From positions 1-64,000 of the forward strand of contig CAYXZW010000003.1 in the NCBI GenBank assembly GCA_964469905.1: 64,000 bases of DNA. Direction: 5' to 3'. The position numbers were made by a program, and so were the translations under genes. The notes under the pieces were generated by a model. It saw nothing but the letters and a program-made list of their open reading frames with translations, had not been told where the DNA came from and searched no databases. Shown piece by piece: positions 8,622-17,649 of the stretch. The DNA is from MVRV01 sp964469905 (GTDB lineage: Bacteria > Desulfobacterota > Syntrophia > Syntrophales > Smithellaceae). The stretch's first letter is position 1. Each line of letters begins with the position of its first letter.

Positions 8622-11600
8622 TCAGGACAAAACCTCCCGAACCTTACCGGCCAGTTCTGCCAGGCGAAATGGTTTTTGGATGAAGCCGTTGCAGCCCCGA
8701 TTAATGATGGACTGTGCTTCTCCATTGATGCTGTAACCACTCGACAGCAGAACCCTGACCTGTGGATTTATCTGTCGGAGACGATCAAATACATCTGCAC
8801 CCTGCATGCCCGGCATAATCATGTCCAGAATAATCAGGTCTATTTTATCTTTCTTCTCCATGTAAACAGCAACAGCCTCTTGACCGCTGCCGGCGGCATA
8901 GACCTTGTATCCCATGGTTTCCAGAAGCTCCCTGTTGACATCCAGGACCGTCTTCTCATCATCCACCAGCAGGACCGTCTCCGTACCACTGACGATTTTT
9001 TCGCTGGACATTTTACTCTTCGTCACGGTCTTGTCCGATGCGGGCAAATAGATGATGAATGTTGTCCCCTGGCCGGGTTCACTTTCCACAGTTATCATAC
9101 CCTGGTGCCCTTTAATGATTCCGTATACTGTCGCCAGTCCCAGGCCGGTGCCTCTCCCCATTTTTTTCGTTGTGAAAAATGGTTCGAAGATGCGCTCTCG
9201 AGTCTTCTCATCCATTCCTATGCCGGTATCAGCTACTGTTATTTTCACGTATTTACCCGGCTGCACCGAGTAGAGAAGAGCTTGCTCATCGTTCAAGATA
9301 ACATTATGGGCAGCAAGATAGATATTTCCACCCCCGGGCATGGCTTGCCAGGCATTTACATACAGATTCAGAAATACCTGTTCCATTTGTCCCCGGTCAA
9401 CTTCCACGCTCCAGAGGTCTTTACCCGATTGTCGGTGAAGGGATATCTCTTTTTTGGTTCTGCCGAACAGGGAAGATGTTTTTTCAAGAATTTCGTTCAT
9501 ATCGGTGGGCCGGACTTCATATCTTCCCCCGCGGGCAAAACCCAGAAGCTGGCGGGTTAAATCCGCCCCGCCTTGCACCTGCTCCTCAATACGTAAGACC
9601 ATTTCATAAGCAGGATCATCTTGACGGAGATGTCGCAATATCAGTGAAGCATAGCCCTGAATGCCCATTAGGAGATTATTGAAGTCATGGGCGATACCGC
9701 CGGCCAGAATACCGATGGACTCCATTTTGTCTGCCTGTTGCAGGCGCTCTTCCAGAAGGCGTTTTTCCTCGGCGGCCTGTTTTATGTCAGTAATGTCTTC
9801 GGACACACCTTCCACCCAGCCTTTCTCCGGAACAAGTTTAGCATAAAAACGAACCCAACGGATTTCGCCGCTGTTAATTCTGAATTGCGTTTCATAGTTG
9901 TTGATCTGGCCGTGCTTTTTTATAAGGGCAAGCATCTTCTTGCGAGCGTCCGGATCAACATATCTATCGGCGATATTAAAGTTGCTCAACAAAAGCTCTT
10001 CTCTGTTGTTAAATCCGATAACTTGCGCCAGTTTATCATTGGCTTCAACCAATATGCCGGTAGCTATGTTTGTCCTAAATAAACCGATCTGAGCATTCAT
10101 GAAAATGTTTCGATATGTTTCTTCTGCGGTTTTGAGTTTTTCTTCTGCGTGCTTGCGTTCAGTGATGTCGGTCAAAAAACCTTCCAGATGCAAAGGACTG
10201 CCATCGGCAGACCTGATGACCCTGGTGTTCATGGAAGTCCAGCAGATATTGCCATCTTTGCGGCGCATTTGTGCTTCAAAGGCATTTACTTCTCCCTTTT
10301 CTTTGAGGAGTCTCAAGTATTCTTCGCGTGCTTCGGGGTTTACATAAAGCTGCATGCCGACAGATGTTACCGCCGCCATCAGGTTGGCCGACGATTCATA
10401 GCCGAGAATATGGGCAAGGGCAGGGTTGGCGGTGAGAAAATGACCATCCATCGTGGTCTGGAAAATACCTTCCACGGCATTCTCGACAATAGACCGATAA
10501 TTTTCTTCGGCCTCCCGGCGTTTTTCCTCCACGTGCAGTCGTTTCGTTATGTCCCGTCCGGCAAAGATAGCGCCGATGGCTTTCCCTTGTGAATCAGTCA
10601 ATAATCGGACTCTAATTTCCATTGGTACATAGTGCCCATCCTTGTGGCGTGTTCTCGTTTCAAATGTTATTTCGCGCCAACTTTTGTTAAGACCGTCCAG
10701 GTAGGTTTGCGTAATTCGTTCCAGATCATCCGGATGGGTGAGGCTAAGTCCTGTAACACCAATCATATCTTCAGGGTTATATCCCAGGGTTTCTTTGTAG
10801 GAAGGTGTCACAAATTGATATGCGCCAGTTGAGTCCACTAAAGCAACGCAATCCGACATGTTTTCTGTGATCAGAAGCAATTTCTCTTCACTTTCCCGCA
10901 AAGCCTCCTCGGCAAGGCGGCGTTTTTCTCCTTCCGCGATGATGAACCAGGCCTTCAACCCAAAGTAAGCAAATAAAAATCCACAAAGCATTAGAAAAGC
11001 AATGAGCATAATTAGTTTATTGCGGAATCCCTCCAGGGAAGCTATAATTTCATCTTCCGAGGAGGCAACAACGATCGACCAGAAGGTATTCCCGATATTT
11101 ATGGGTGAGTATACGGCATGTTTTTTGATTATCTCTACTTCTTCTCCCCTTATTTTATCAAAGGTATAGATGGTTGAACCTGTATGTCCCTTGAGCATCT
11201 CCCCGGCCATGGTCAGAATGGAGGGGAAATCTTTGCAGTTTTCCATGACCGATTTCCCGGTATGGCCGGGGACAGGGCAGTATAGTTCCGTCCCATCCCG
11301 GCTGATCATCCAGGCATAGCCGGTTTCTCCTATCTTTATGTCTTCCAGGTAGCGCTTGGCCAGGGCTTGAAAATTAATAGTAATGGCAATCGAACCCTGG
11401 TATTTCTTGTTTTGGAAAACGGGAACATGGAGGGCAACCGTGTCGTATCCCTGAACGGCAAAAAATACGTCGCTGACAACGGGTTTGTGGGTGCTCATGA
11501 TCTCGCGGATATGCTTCTGGTCAGAGATATTTCTGCCGATGGCATCGCGATTAAAAGGAAAAGTGTAAATAATCCTGCCCGCTGCATCCACCCGGGTAAT

Positions 11601-11885
11601 TGCCCTGATCCTGTCCTGATTAGTCCGGAAAAGGAGTGCAATGTCATCTTTGCCTGCTTTGTCCATATTTATGATCGAGGCCGATTCCGCCAAGGCTTGC
11701 AGGGTAAGCGTCCAGTTGTTGAAAAAGTCTTCTATGCCTCGTGCCGCTTGTCGGGCATGGATTAACTGTTCGCTATTAATGTGATTGATGGCTGCCTTTT
11801 TGGCCTGATTATAGAAGGAAGTGAAGAGAAAAATACAAATTCCCAGCATCACAGCAAAAAAAAGAAGCCTGTACGGAAGTTTCAT
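8622..11885 (-). CDS. Membrane hybrid histidine kinase: dCache, three PAS, HisKA, HATPase, receiver
   Basis: A 1087-residue sensor. In order: TM helix (about 5-22), an extracytoplasmic dCache-type sensor (about 30-270, ending before a second TM at about 287-313), three PAS/PAC blocks (about 330-705; markers DGHYVPMEIRVRLL, DITERKHAEEKL, DITDIKQAAEEK), HisKA with phospho-acceptor His in GGIAHDFNNLL, a catalytic ATPase domain (NAWQAMPGGG; DTGIGMDEKTRERIFEPFFT; GRGTGLGLATVYGI), and a C-terminal receiver (LLVDDEKTVL; DLIILDMIMPGMQG; IQKPF). I chose the ATG at 11885, which has a GAGGT site, over one 36 bases upstream. It is an orphan kinase here; its ligand and output partner are unknown. Confidence 0.93.
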   Translation of the reverse strand: MKLPYRLLFFAVMLGICIFLFTSFYNQAKKAAINHINSEQLIHARQAARGIEDFFNNWTLTLQALAESASIINMDKAGKDDIALLFRTNQDRIRAITRVDAAGRIIYTFPFNRDAIGRNISDQKHIREIMSTHKPVVSDVFFAVQGYDTVALHVPVFQNKKYQGSIAITINFQALAKRYLEDIKIGETGYAWMISRDGTELYCPVPGHTGKSVMENCKDFPSILTMAGEMLKGHTGSTIYTFDKIRGEEVEIIKKHAVYSPINIGNTFWSIVVASSEDEIIASLEGFRNKLIMLIAFLMLCGFLFAYFGLKAWFIIAEGEKRRLAEEALRESEEKLLLITENMSDCVALVDSTGAYQFVTPSYKETLGYNPEDMIGVTGLSLTHPDDLERITQTYLDGLNKSWREITFETRTRHKDGHYVPMEIRVRLLTDSQGKAIGAIFAGRDITKRLHVEEKRREAEENYRSIVENAVEGIFQTTMDGHFLTANPALAHILGYESSANLMAAVTSVGMQLYVNPEAREEYLRLLKEKGEVNAFEAQMRRKDGNICWTSMNTRVIRSADGSPLHLEGFLTDITERKHAEEKLKTAEETYRNIFMNAQIGLFRTNIATGILVEANDKLAQVIGFNNREELLLSNFNIADRYVDPDARKKMLALIKKHGQINNYETQFRINSGEIRWVRFYAKLVPEKGWVEGVSEDITDIKQAAEEKRLLEERLQQADKMESIGILAGGIAHDFNNLLMGIQGYASLILRHLRQDDPAYEMVLRIEEQVQGGADLTRQLLGFARGGRYEVRPTDMNEILEKTSSLFGRTKKEISLHRQSGKDLWSVEVDRGQMEQVFLNLYVNAWQAMPGGGNIYLAAHNVILNDEQALLYSVQPGKYVKITVADTGIGMDEKTRERIFEPFFTTKKMGRGTGLGLATVYGIIKGHQGMITVESEPGQGTTFIIYLPASDKTVTKSKMSSEKIVSGTETVLLVDDEKTVLDVNRELLETMGYKVYAAGSGQEAVAVYMEKKDKIDLIILDMIMPGMQGADVFDRLRQINPQVRVLLSSGYSINGEAQSIINRGCNGFIQKPFRLAELAGKVREVLS

Positions 11886-12376
11886 TTTATACCTCGTTTG
11901 ACGGATTGTTCCTGCTAACACTCCTGCCTTTTACTCAGAGCACAGGCTATGGTTGCCTCCAGATTCTTAGTGCAGTTTCCGCTTCTTGACCGAAAATGCT
12001 TCTCACTAACGCAGGACTTTGCCGACGCTCTGCCTGGATAATGAATTTTCCGCGAGAAAATCGTGATTTGTTCCGGATTGATCTTTCATCTGCTGCTCTT
12101 CTGTAGTCAGAAACAAGACGGTTTGTAAATAAAAAGGAACGAAATTAGTAAAACACAGACACTTACCTTATACATTTGTAATTATTATCTGATCAGCGAA
12201 TAATTCCCCGAAGCCTGAATTTTGATGATACCCTCTCCTGTCAGAACTATAAAAAAGTCGTTCCGGTAAGTCAAGGGAATATTGGCCGGGAGTATTAAGG
12301 GTTTTAGCATTGTCTGACAAGTTGCTCTGGAGAAGTATCGACAGTCTCAGGGACAGCACTCTTATTAGAGGCAGGA
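11886..12376. other. 491-bp region upstream of the hybrid kinase without a recognisable gene
   Basis: No protein of known family is found here on either strand. On the minus strand it holds a strong promoter (12246-12274), so most of it may be the kinase's 5' leader of about 350 nt. Two short minus-strand ORFs lie inside that leader: 22 residues beginning MYKVSVCVLLIS (hydrophobic) and 27 residues beginning MKDQSGTNHDF. Neither has a convincing ribosome site, and they could be chance. Confidence 0.5.
12246..12274 (-). promoter_or_regulatory. Strong sigma70-type promoter reading towards the hybrid kinase
   Basis: On the minus strand TTGACT (12274-12269) and TATAGT (12251-12246) are 17 bp apart. 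Transcription would start near 12239, about 350 nt before the kinase start codon. That implies either a long untranslated leader or a separate small RNA. Confidence 0.6.
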
Positions 12377-14332
12377 TTAATTATCCCAGATGAAGATGAC
12401 GCCGCTGGTGGGGAAAATCCATTCCTTATCGGATACATTAATCTCCATGAATTTCCCCTTGTCCCGGATTATCGAAGGAGAAGGGTGTCTGCCGGCAAAA
12501 AAGCTTTCCACACGGACATTTTTCAAATCGGCCTTTTCGTAGTTAAAAGTAATATCGACGCCGCGTGTCGGATACACCAGATAAACCGGGAAGATGTTGT
12601 TGTTTTTGGCTTTTTTGGTGACAATGTCTATCGCAATTTTAACTTCCGAATTCATTTTTTTCTTCAGGTTATCGCTCCCGCACCAGACCTCGTAACCTCG
12701 ATCGGTTATCCTGGCGTCGGTAATCGGAATATCTTCATCATCGATACTAACTCGTTCAACGTGGAAATCCCTTTCCATGACCAATTCTTCTCCGCCCCCC
12801 AAAAGCCAGCGATATTCGCAGCGCGGGTCTTCCAGCAGGGAGGACAATTGTTGATTGTTCTGAGCGCAGCCGATCATGAAAACACTGTTTTTGATGGTTT
12901 TCCGGTATTCAATATGAGCGCCGACCTGAAAATATGCACCCAGACGAGATTTGTTTTTAGCCGCTTCGGGTAATTGGGCAATGTTGATATCATAGCGGAA
13001 TCCGTTGCGCAGCTCGAGTTGCCGGTTTTCTTTTCCAAACAGGGTTTCAAACATTTCATAGTAGATGGCATCGCCCAGCTCTTCGTTGCGTGTTCTTGCC
13101 TGGAAACAATGCCGGATGATATTGTCGATGCGGGCGAGAGATTTTTCTTCGCCGGGAATGTAGATTCGCCTAAGCCTAGGCTCCACGGCGTCGGTTTTAC
13201 CTTTCTGGAGAAAAACACGGGGCGCCCGTTTGCCCAAGGCGCAAAGCACCTCATAGCTGATTGTTTTTGCCTTGGCGGCGATTTCGTTCGCGCTGATGTA
13301 TTCGTTACCCTGTTTGCCCAGAAGAACAACTTCATCGCCCACGGCACATTCGGGAATTTTCGTGACATCAATAGTGCACAAGTCCATGGAAATTCGCCCG
13401 ACCAGAGGCGCCCTCCTGCCGTTAATCAGAGCCTCGCCCTGATTAGAAAGGATTAAGCCATAGCCGTCGCCGTAGCCGACAGGAATAGTGGCAATGCGCG
13501 TTTTGGATTTGGTCACGTAAGTGCTGTTATAGCCAATACCGTATCCGGGAGGAAAATCCTTAATTAAAACGATCGTTGTTTTAAAAGACATTACGGGGCA
13601 AAGCGAGGCTTTGGTTTCCAGGCCTATGGAAGGATAAATGCCGTAAGTCATGATCCCCGGCCGCACCATGTCTAATTTAAATTGCGGATAATTTAAAATG
13701 CCGCCGCTGTTATCCATGTGCCGCAAGGGTATTTTGATGTTCAGCTCTTCGAGTCTGGCCAGTAAATCGGAAAACAGCTGCCATTGCTGGTCATTATAAG
13801 GGGTGTCTGTTTCACTGGATGCCAGATGGGTGAAAATTCCGGCGAGCGTAATATCGGGAAGCGCCAGGACATTGCGGATCAGTTCGATGGCTTCGCTGTG
13901 CATAGTGCCGCCGCGTCCCATACCGGTATCAACTTCGATATGAACAGATACTTTGCCGCCTGTGGACTTTGCCGCTTTTTCGAGTTTCCACACAAAGTTC
14001 AGGTCGGAAATGGACGGTGTCAGATTATATTTGATGATTTCTTCGATTTCCGATTCCGTGGAAGGTCCCAGAATAACAACCGGCGCTTCGATGCCGCTGA
14101 CACGCAGCTGCACTCCTTCGTCGGCATTGGCGACCCCCAGCATCCGGGCGCCGTTTTTCAAGGCGATGTTGGATATTTCAATGGCGCCGTGTCCGTAAGC
14201 ATCAGCCTTGACTGCCTGCATGAAATCAACATGCGGTCCGATTAATTTTTTTATTTCTTTTAAATTGCTGATAAAATTGTCGAGATCAACTTCGACCCAG
14301 CTGCGATATTTATGCTCTTTTTTTAATCCCAT
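12377..14332 (-). CDS. alr: Alanine racemase with an unidentified C-terminal domain of about 275 residues
   Basis: Residues 1 to about 375 are a full alanine racemase, a PLP enzyme making D-alanine for peptidoglycan. The PLP-lysine motif is AVKADAYGHG (near residue 40-50); the C-terminal beta domain contains VGYGDGYG and the catalytic-Tyr region VGRISMDLCTIDV. Ordinary Alr ends around residue 370-380. Here the frame continues without a stop to residue 651. The extra part opens with a helical, charged segment (SLARIDNIIRHCFQARTRNEE), then a beta-rich segment ending TSGVIFIWDN. I do not recognise its family. No start codon with a ribosome site marks it as a separate gene. The gene follows the cyclase gene by 22 bases, so the two are probably one operon. 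Confidence 0.92.
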   Translation of the reverse strand: MGLKKEHKYRSWVEVDLDNFISNLKEIKKLIGPHVDFMQAVKADAYGHGAIEISNIALKNGARMLGVANADEGVQLRVSGIEAPVVILGPSTESEIEEIIKYNLTPSISDLNFVWKLEKAAKSTGGKVSVHIEVDTGMGRGGTMHSEAIELIRNVLALPDITLAGIFTHLASSETDTPYNDQQWQLFSDLLARLEELNIKIPLRHMDNSGGILNYPQFKLDMVRPGIMTYGIYPSIGLETKASLCPVMSFKTTIVLIKDFPPGYGIGYNSTYVTKSKTRIATIPVGYGDGYGLILSNQGEALINGRRAPLVGRISMDLCTIDVTKIPECAVGDEVVLLGKQGNEYISANEIAAKAKTISYEVLCALGKRAPRVFLQKGKTDAVEPRLRRIYIPGEEKSLARIDNIIRHCFQARTRNEELGDAIYYEMFETLFGKENRQLELRNGFRYDINIAQLPEAAKNKSRLGAYFQVGAHIEYRKTIKNSVFMIGCAQNNQQLSSLLEDPRCEYRWLLGGGEELVMERDFHVERVSIDDEDIPITDARITDRGYEVWCGSDNLKKKMNSEVKIAIDIVTKKAKNNNIFPVYLVYPTRGVDITFNYEKADLKNVRVESFFAGRHPSPSIIRDKGKFMEINVSDKEWIFPTSGVIFIWDN

Positions 14333-14354
14333 TTCTTTATTCAGCCTGAAAGTC

Positions 14355-16505
14355 CTATTTTTTGGTCATGGTAAAGACGCCATCCCAGGGCGCAGGCGGC
14401 GGGTTTTCTTTCAGGTTATTGCAGCGCTCAATATATAATCGGGCAGCTTCATCTTCCGGCCGGATCCCCAGAGTTTTCTGGAATGCGGCTATTGCTTCAT
14501 CCCACCGGGAAGCGCGATAAAGAGCCAGCCCTTCTTCAAAAGCGGTGATGAGCTCTTTGAACTTGCTTTCGTCCTTCTTTTCAGCCAGCAATTCGTAAAT
14601 CTTTACTGGTAATTTTTTCCCCTTTACCCTTACCCAATCCAGTTCGCGGCAGCACATGAAGTCTTTAACGGCATTATATGTAAATTCGCTGAAAATTATA
14701 TTGGAGCCATATTCCTTGTTGATGCCTTCGAGACGTGACCCCAGGTTGACCATATCACCCATAACCGTATAGTCAAAGCGCATTTCGGAACCCATGTTGC
14801 CGACAACCATATCGCCGCTGTTGACGCCGATACCGATGTTTAAAACCGGCTTGCCTTCAGCTTGCCATTTCTTTTGCAGGCGGTGGAGTTCATCCATCAT
14901 TTCCAATGCTGTCTGGCATGCCCGCCTGGCGTGATCGGGTTGATCCAGTGGCGCCCCAAATACGGCCATAATAGCATCGCCCATGTACTTATCGAGCATT
15001 CCATCGTGTTTGAATACAACATCGGTCATGGCGGTAAGATATTCATTGAGTAAGTGAACCAGTTCTTCCGGAGTAAGTTTTTCCGAAATAGTTGTGAAGC
15101 CGCGAATATCGGAAAACAAAACCGATAAATCTTTTTTATCGCCGCCCAGCTTCAGCTTGGTCGGATCTTTGAGCATTTCGTTGATGACGGATGCCGTCAG
15201 ATAATATTGGAAAGCACCGCGGATTTTCTTCTTTTCCCGCTCTTCTTTGATATAGTGGTAAACGGTGATTGCCAGATAAATAACGGCCATAGTAATAGCG
15301 GGGTAGATGAGGTTCAGCCAGACGTTAAACTTCGAAAAAATGAACATGTTGACGGCTACGAAAATACCGAGAATCAGCCCAGCAAAGAAAATTCCCATCA
15401 CTGCCCGCAGGCGGGGAATAATCAAGCCCATCAGCAGACCGAACAGGATAATAGAGCACAGATCGATAAAGCGGGTGAAGCTGGAGTGCGTCAAAAAATT
15501 ATTGTGCAGTATGTTGTCGATTACATTGGCATGAATTTCTACTCCGGGATAGGTGGCGCCAAAAGGAGTTACCCGCAAATCATAAATGCCGATCGCCGTG
15601 GCTCCCACAAGAACAATTTTATTGCGGATTTTATCAGCCGGAATTCTGCCTTTGAGAATATCGGAAATGGAATAATGCGGAAAGGTCTTCGCCGGCCCCA
15701 GATAATTAACCAAAAGTCTTCCTGATTCATCGGTAGGGATAGTAGTGTCGCCGATTTTTACGCTTTCCGCACCGTAGCCGGCTAAATTTAGCGAAAGCAG
15801 CGGCCAATCCAGATATTGCAGTAAAATAGACAAGGGCAGTGAGGGGTAATAATCGTGACCATATTTAATTGCCAGCGGTGCCCAGCGCATGGAACCGTCA
15901 GTGTCGGGAATCATGTTAAAATAACCGCTGTTGACGGCGGCAGCGGATATAATCTTGAGGTTGGATTCCGGGGCATAAGCCTTGAGTAGGGCATAATCAT
16001 CCGGATCTTTCTCCGCCGAGTTAATTATCGGGTAGCGCGAATTCTTAATATTGTCGGCATCAGCGGCAATTTCTTTTTCCGACAGATGCGCTACGTCTTT
16101 TTTGGAGAGATGGAAAAAGTAACCTAGAGTAACATTGTCGGCGCGGGCAATTGACCTGGCAAGGGCAGCATCCGCATCAGCAGTCTCTTTTTCTGAAAAA
16201 ATAACATCAAAGCCGATAGTTTTTGCCCCCGATGCCTTCAGTTTATCCATCAGCTTCGCAATTGTCGTGCGCGGCCAGGGCCAGCGTCCCAATTCCGTCA
16301 GACTCTTTTCGTCGACAACAGCGATTATTACTTCCCCGCCTGCCGGCAGCGCACCGCGTGATGCTATACGTAAATCGAGGGTTTTTAATTCAATAAAGCG
16401 CAGTAAGGGAAAATCAAAAAAGAAAAGAATCAGCGCCAGAAAAATGACCAAGGATGTGATCTTCAAAGGTGAGACCTGGAGATGTTTTTTTATGTATTCT
16501 TTCAT
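14355..16505 (-). CDS. CHASE2-domain class III adenylate cyclase with C-terminal TPR-like tail
   Basis: A 716-residue membrane cyclase. TM helix at about 17-37; CHASE2 sensor outside the membrane at about 40-345 (VDEKSLTELGRWPWPRT is the usual CHASE2 opening); a cluster of TM helices at about 350-440; class III cyclase domain at about 470-650; then a short TPR-like segment (EGLALYRASRWDEAIAAFQK). Catalytic features look intact: metal-binding FSDIRGFT and YMGDAIMAVFG, and the transition-state Asn/Arg in VNLGSRLEG. Product is probably cAMP from the Lys in DKYMGD, but specificity was not tested. It is transcribed ahead of the alanine racemase fusion and away from the ferredoxin gene. Confidence 0.92.
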   Translation of the reverse strand: MKEYIKKHLQVSPLKITSLVIFLALILFFFDFPLLRFIELKTLDLRIASRGALPAGGEVIIAVVDEKSLTELGRWPWPRTTIAKLMDKLKASGAKTIGFDVIFSEKETADADAALARSIARADNVTLGYFFHLSKKDVAHLSEKEIAADADNIKNSRYPIINSAEKDPDDYALLKAYAPESNLKIISAAAVNSGYFNMIPDTDGSMRWAPLAIKYGHDYYPSLPLSILLQYLDWPLLSLNLAGYGAESVKIGDTTIPTDESGRLLVNYLGPAKTFPHYSISDILKGRIPADKIRNKIVLVGATAIGIYDLRVTPFGATYPGVEIHANVIDNILHNNFLTHSSFTRFIDLCSIILFGLLMGLIIPRLRAVMGIFFAGLILGIFVAVNMFIFSKFNVWLNLIYPAITMAVIYLAITVYHYIKEEREKKKIRGAFQYYLTASVINEMLKDPTKLKLGGDKKDLSVLFSDIRGFTTISEKLTPEELVHLLNEYLTAMTDVVFKHDGMLDKYMGDAIMAVFGAPLDQPDHARRACQTALEMMDELHRLQKKWQAEGKPVLNIGIGVNSGDMVVGNMGSEMRFDYTVMGDMVNLGSRLEGINKEYGSNIIFSEFTYNAVKDFMCCRELDWVRVKGKKLPVKIYELLAEKKDESKFKELITAFEEGLALYRASRWDEAIAAFQKTLGIRPEDEAARLYIERCNNLKENPPPAPWDGVFTMTKK

Positions 16506-16697
16506 GGTTATCCCTTTATTGGTTATGAGAAATTAAAAAATAATGATAAATTTGTGGTTCAACTTCTCCTGATCGGCGAAAGATTCATTGTCGTTCAGGG
16601 TGCGGAGATAATACCAAACCAACACCTACGAAGTCAAGATGTCTATACAGATGAATTGTTTTCAATTTCATGCTATCTTAATTTTAAAAGGAGACAG

Positions 16698-17597
16698 ATG
16701 AGACCATCGACTAAAGCCCTAATGGCAAAACACGGTTGGCGAATAGATAAAGCCATTCACAATTACATCTATTTTGCGTTTTATTATCCTTATGTTTGGA
16801 TCATAACCCAGTTTGTCGTTAAGGTGTCGCCGCATCTAGCCTGGTGCAAACCCCTGAATCCGTTTTTACGGATGGCCGTTAACCGCTACCATGCAAAAAT
16901 ATTGTCGGGTTCTAATGTGACGAAGATTCTCGAACTGCAGGAGGATGTCAGCGCCGTTACGGAGCGCAATAAGAGAATTGTTCCCTTTGAATATGCCCAC
17001 AAAATACTGCTGCAGAATCCAGAATATATAGCCGTTATGGATTGTCCTTGCAAAAAGGCGCTGCACAGTGATCCGGATCGGATAAATTCCTGCATCTGCG
17101 TGGGAAAAAAGACCGCTGAGTTTTGGATCGATCGTTGCGGTAAAAAATATAATGCCCGGCGGATTACCCAGGCTGAGGCACTCGATCTGGTAAGAAGATT
17201 CCGCAAGATGGGCTATATTACACAGGCATTTTTCAAAGTGGCTACCGGGGGTTCCACCGGTATCATCTGCAGTTGCCACAAAAACGATTGCACTGCTTTG
17301 CGGGCTCATTTTCAGCTGCAAAAGTATCATCCCTCGCTGCGCATGACGGCGGAATCCGGCTATTCGGTCAGATTCAGCCAAGCAGCAAAATGCAAATTCT
17401 GCGGCACTTGTGCGACGATCTGCCAATTTGCAGCCATTGTATTTAAAGACGGCGAGCGCCTTTACAACCGGCAAAACTGCGTGGGCTGCGGCCTTTGCCT
17501 GGAGCATTGCCCGGGTGGTGTTATTGAGCTTTATCGGGACGCGGAAAAATCCGCGCCCCTGGATATCGACTTGGTTCGTCAAGAGTACTTAAGCTGA
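16698..17597 (+). CDS. Multi-cysteine ferredoxin protein, partner of the GMC flavoprotein
   Basis: A 299-residue protein. The C terminus has two [4Fe-4S] ferredoxin motifs (CKFCGTCATICQF and CVGCGLCLEHCPGG). The N-terminal two thirds hold further Cys motifs, DCPCKKAL with a later SCICVG, and IICSCHKNDC, resembling the extra metal-binding domain seen in some anaerobe 4Fe-4S proteins. An N-terminal hydrophobic patch (YIYFAFYYPYVWIITQFVV) may contact the membrane. I chose ATG 16698 because AAAGGAGA precedes it; the upstream frame overlaps the divergent cyclase. The GMC gene begins 52 bases after the stop, so the pair probably forms an electron-transfer unit. The substrate is unknown. Confidence 0.85.
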   Translation: MRPSTKALMAKHGWRIDKAIHNYIYFAFYYPYVWIITQFVVKVSPHLAWCKPLNPFLRMAVNRYHAKILSGSNVTKILELQEDVSAVTERNKRIVPFEYAHKILLQNPEYIAVMDCPCKKALHSDPDRINSCICVGKKTAEFWIDRCGKKYNARRITQAEALDLVRRFRKMGYITQAFFKVATGGSTGIICSCHKNDCTALRAHFQLQKYHPSLRMTAESGYSVRFSQAAKCKFCGTCATICQFAAIVFKDGERLYNRQNCVGCGLCLEHCPGGVIELYRDAEKSAPLDIDLVRQEYLS

Positions 17598-17649
17598 AGG
17601 CATTGGTGTTGGCCGCTTTAATCAACCGGTAAAAGGGAAGGGTGAACTG

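Noticed and set aside
8454..9560. Plus-strand frame of 368 codons opposite cheV and the hybrid kinase
   Set aside because: It overlaps conserved receiver and kinase coding on the other strand and matches nothing itself.
12168..12359. Minus-strand frame of 63 codons upstream of the kinase
   Set aside because: There is no ribosome site, no recognisable sequence, and it overlaps the strong promoter at 12246-12274; probably chance.
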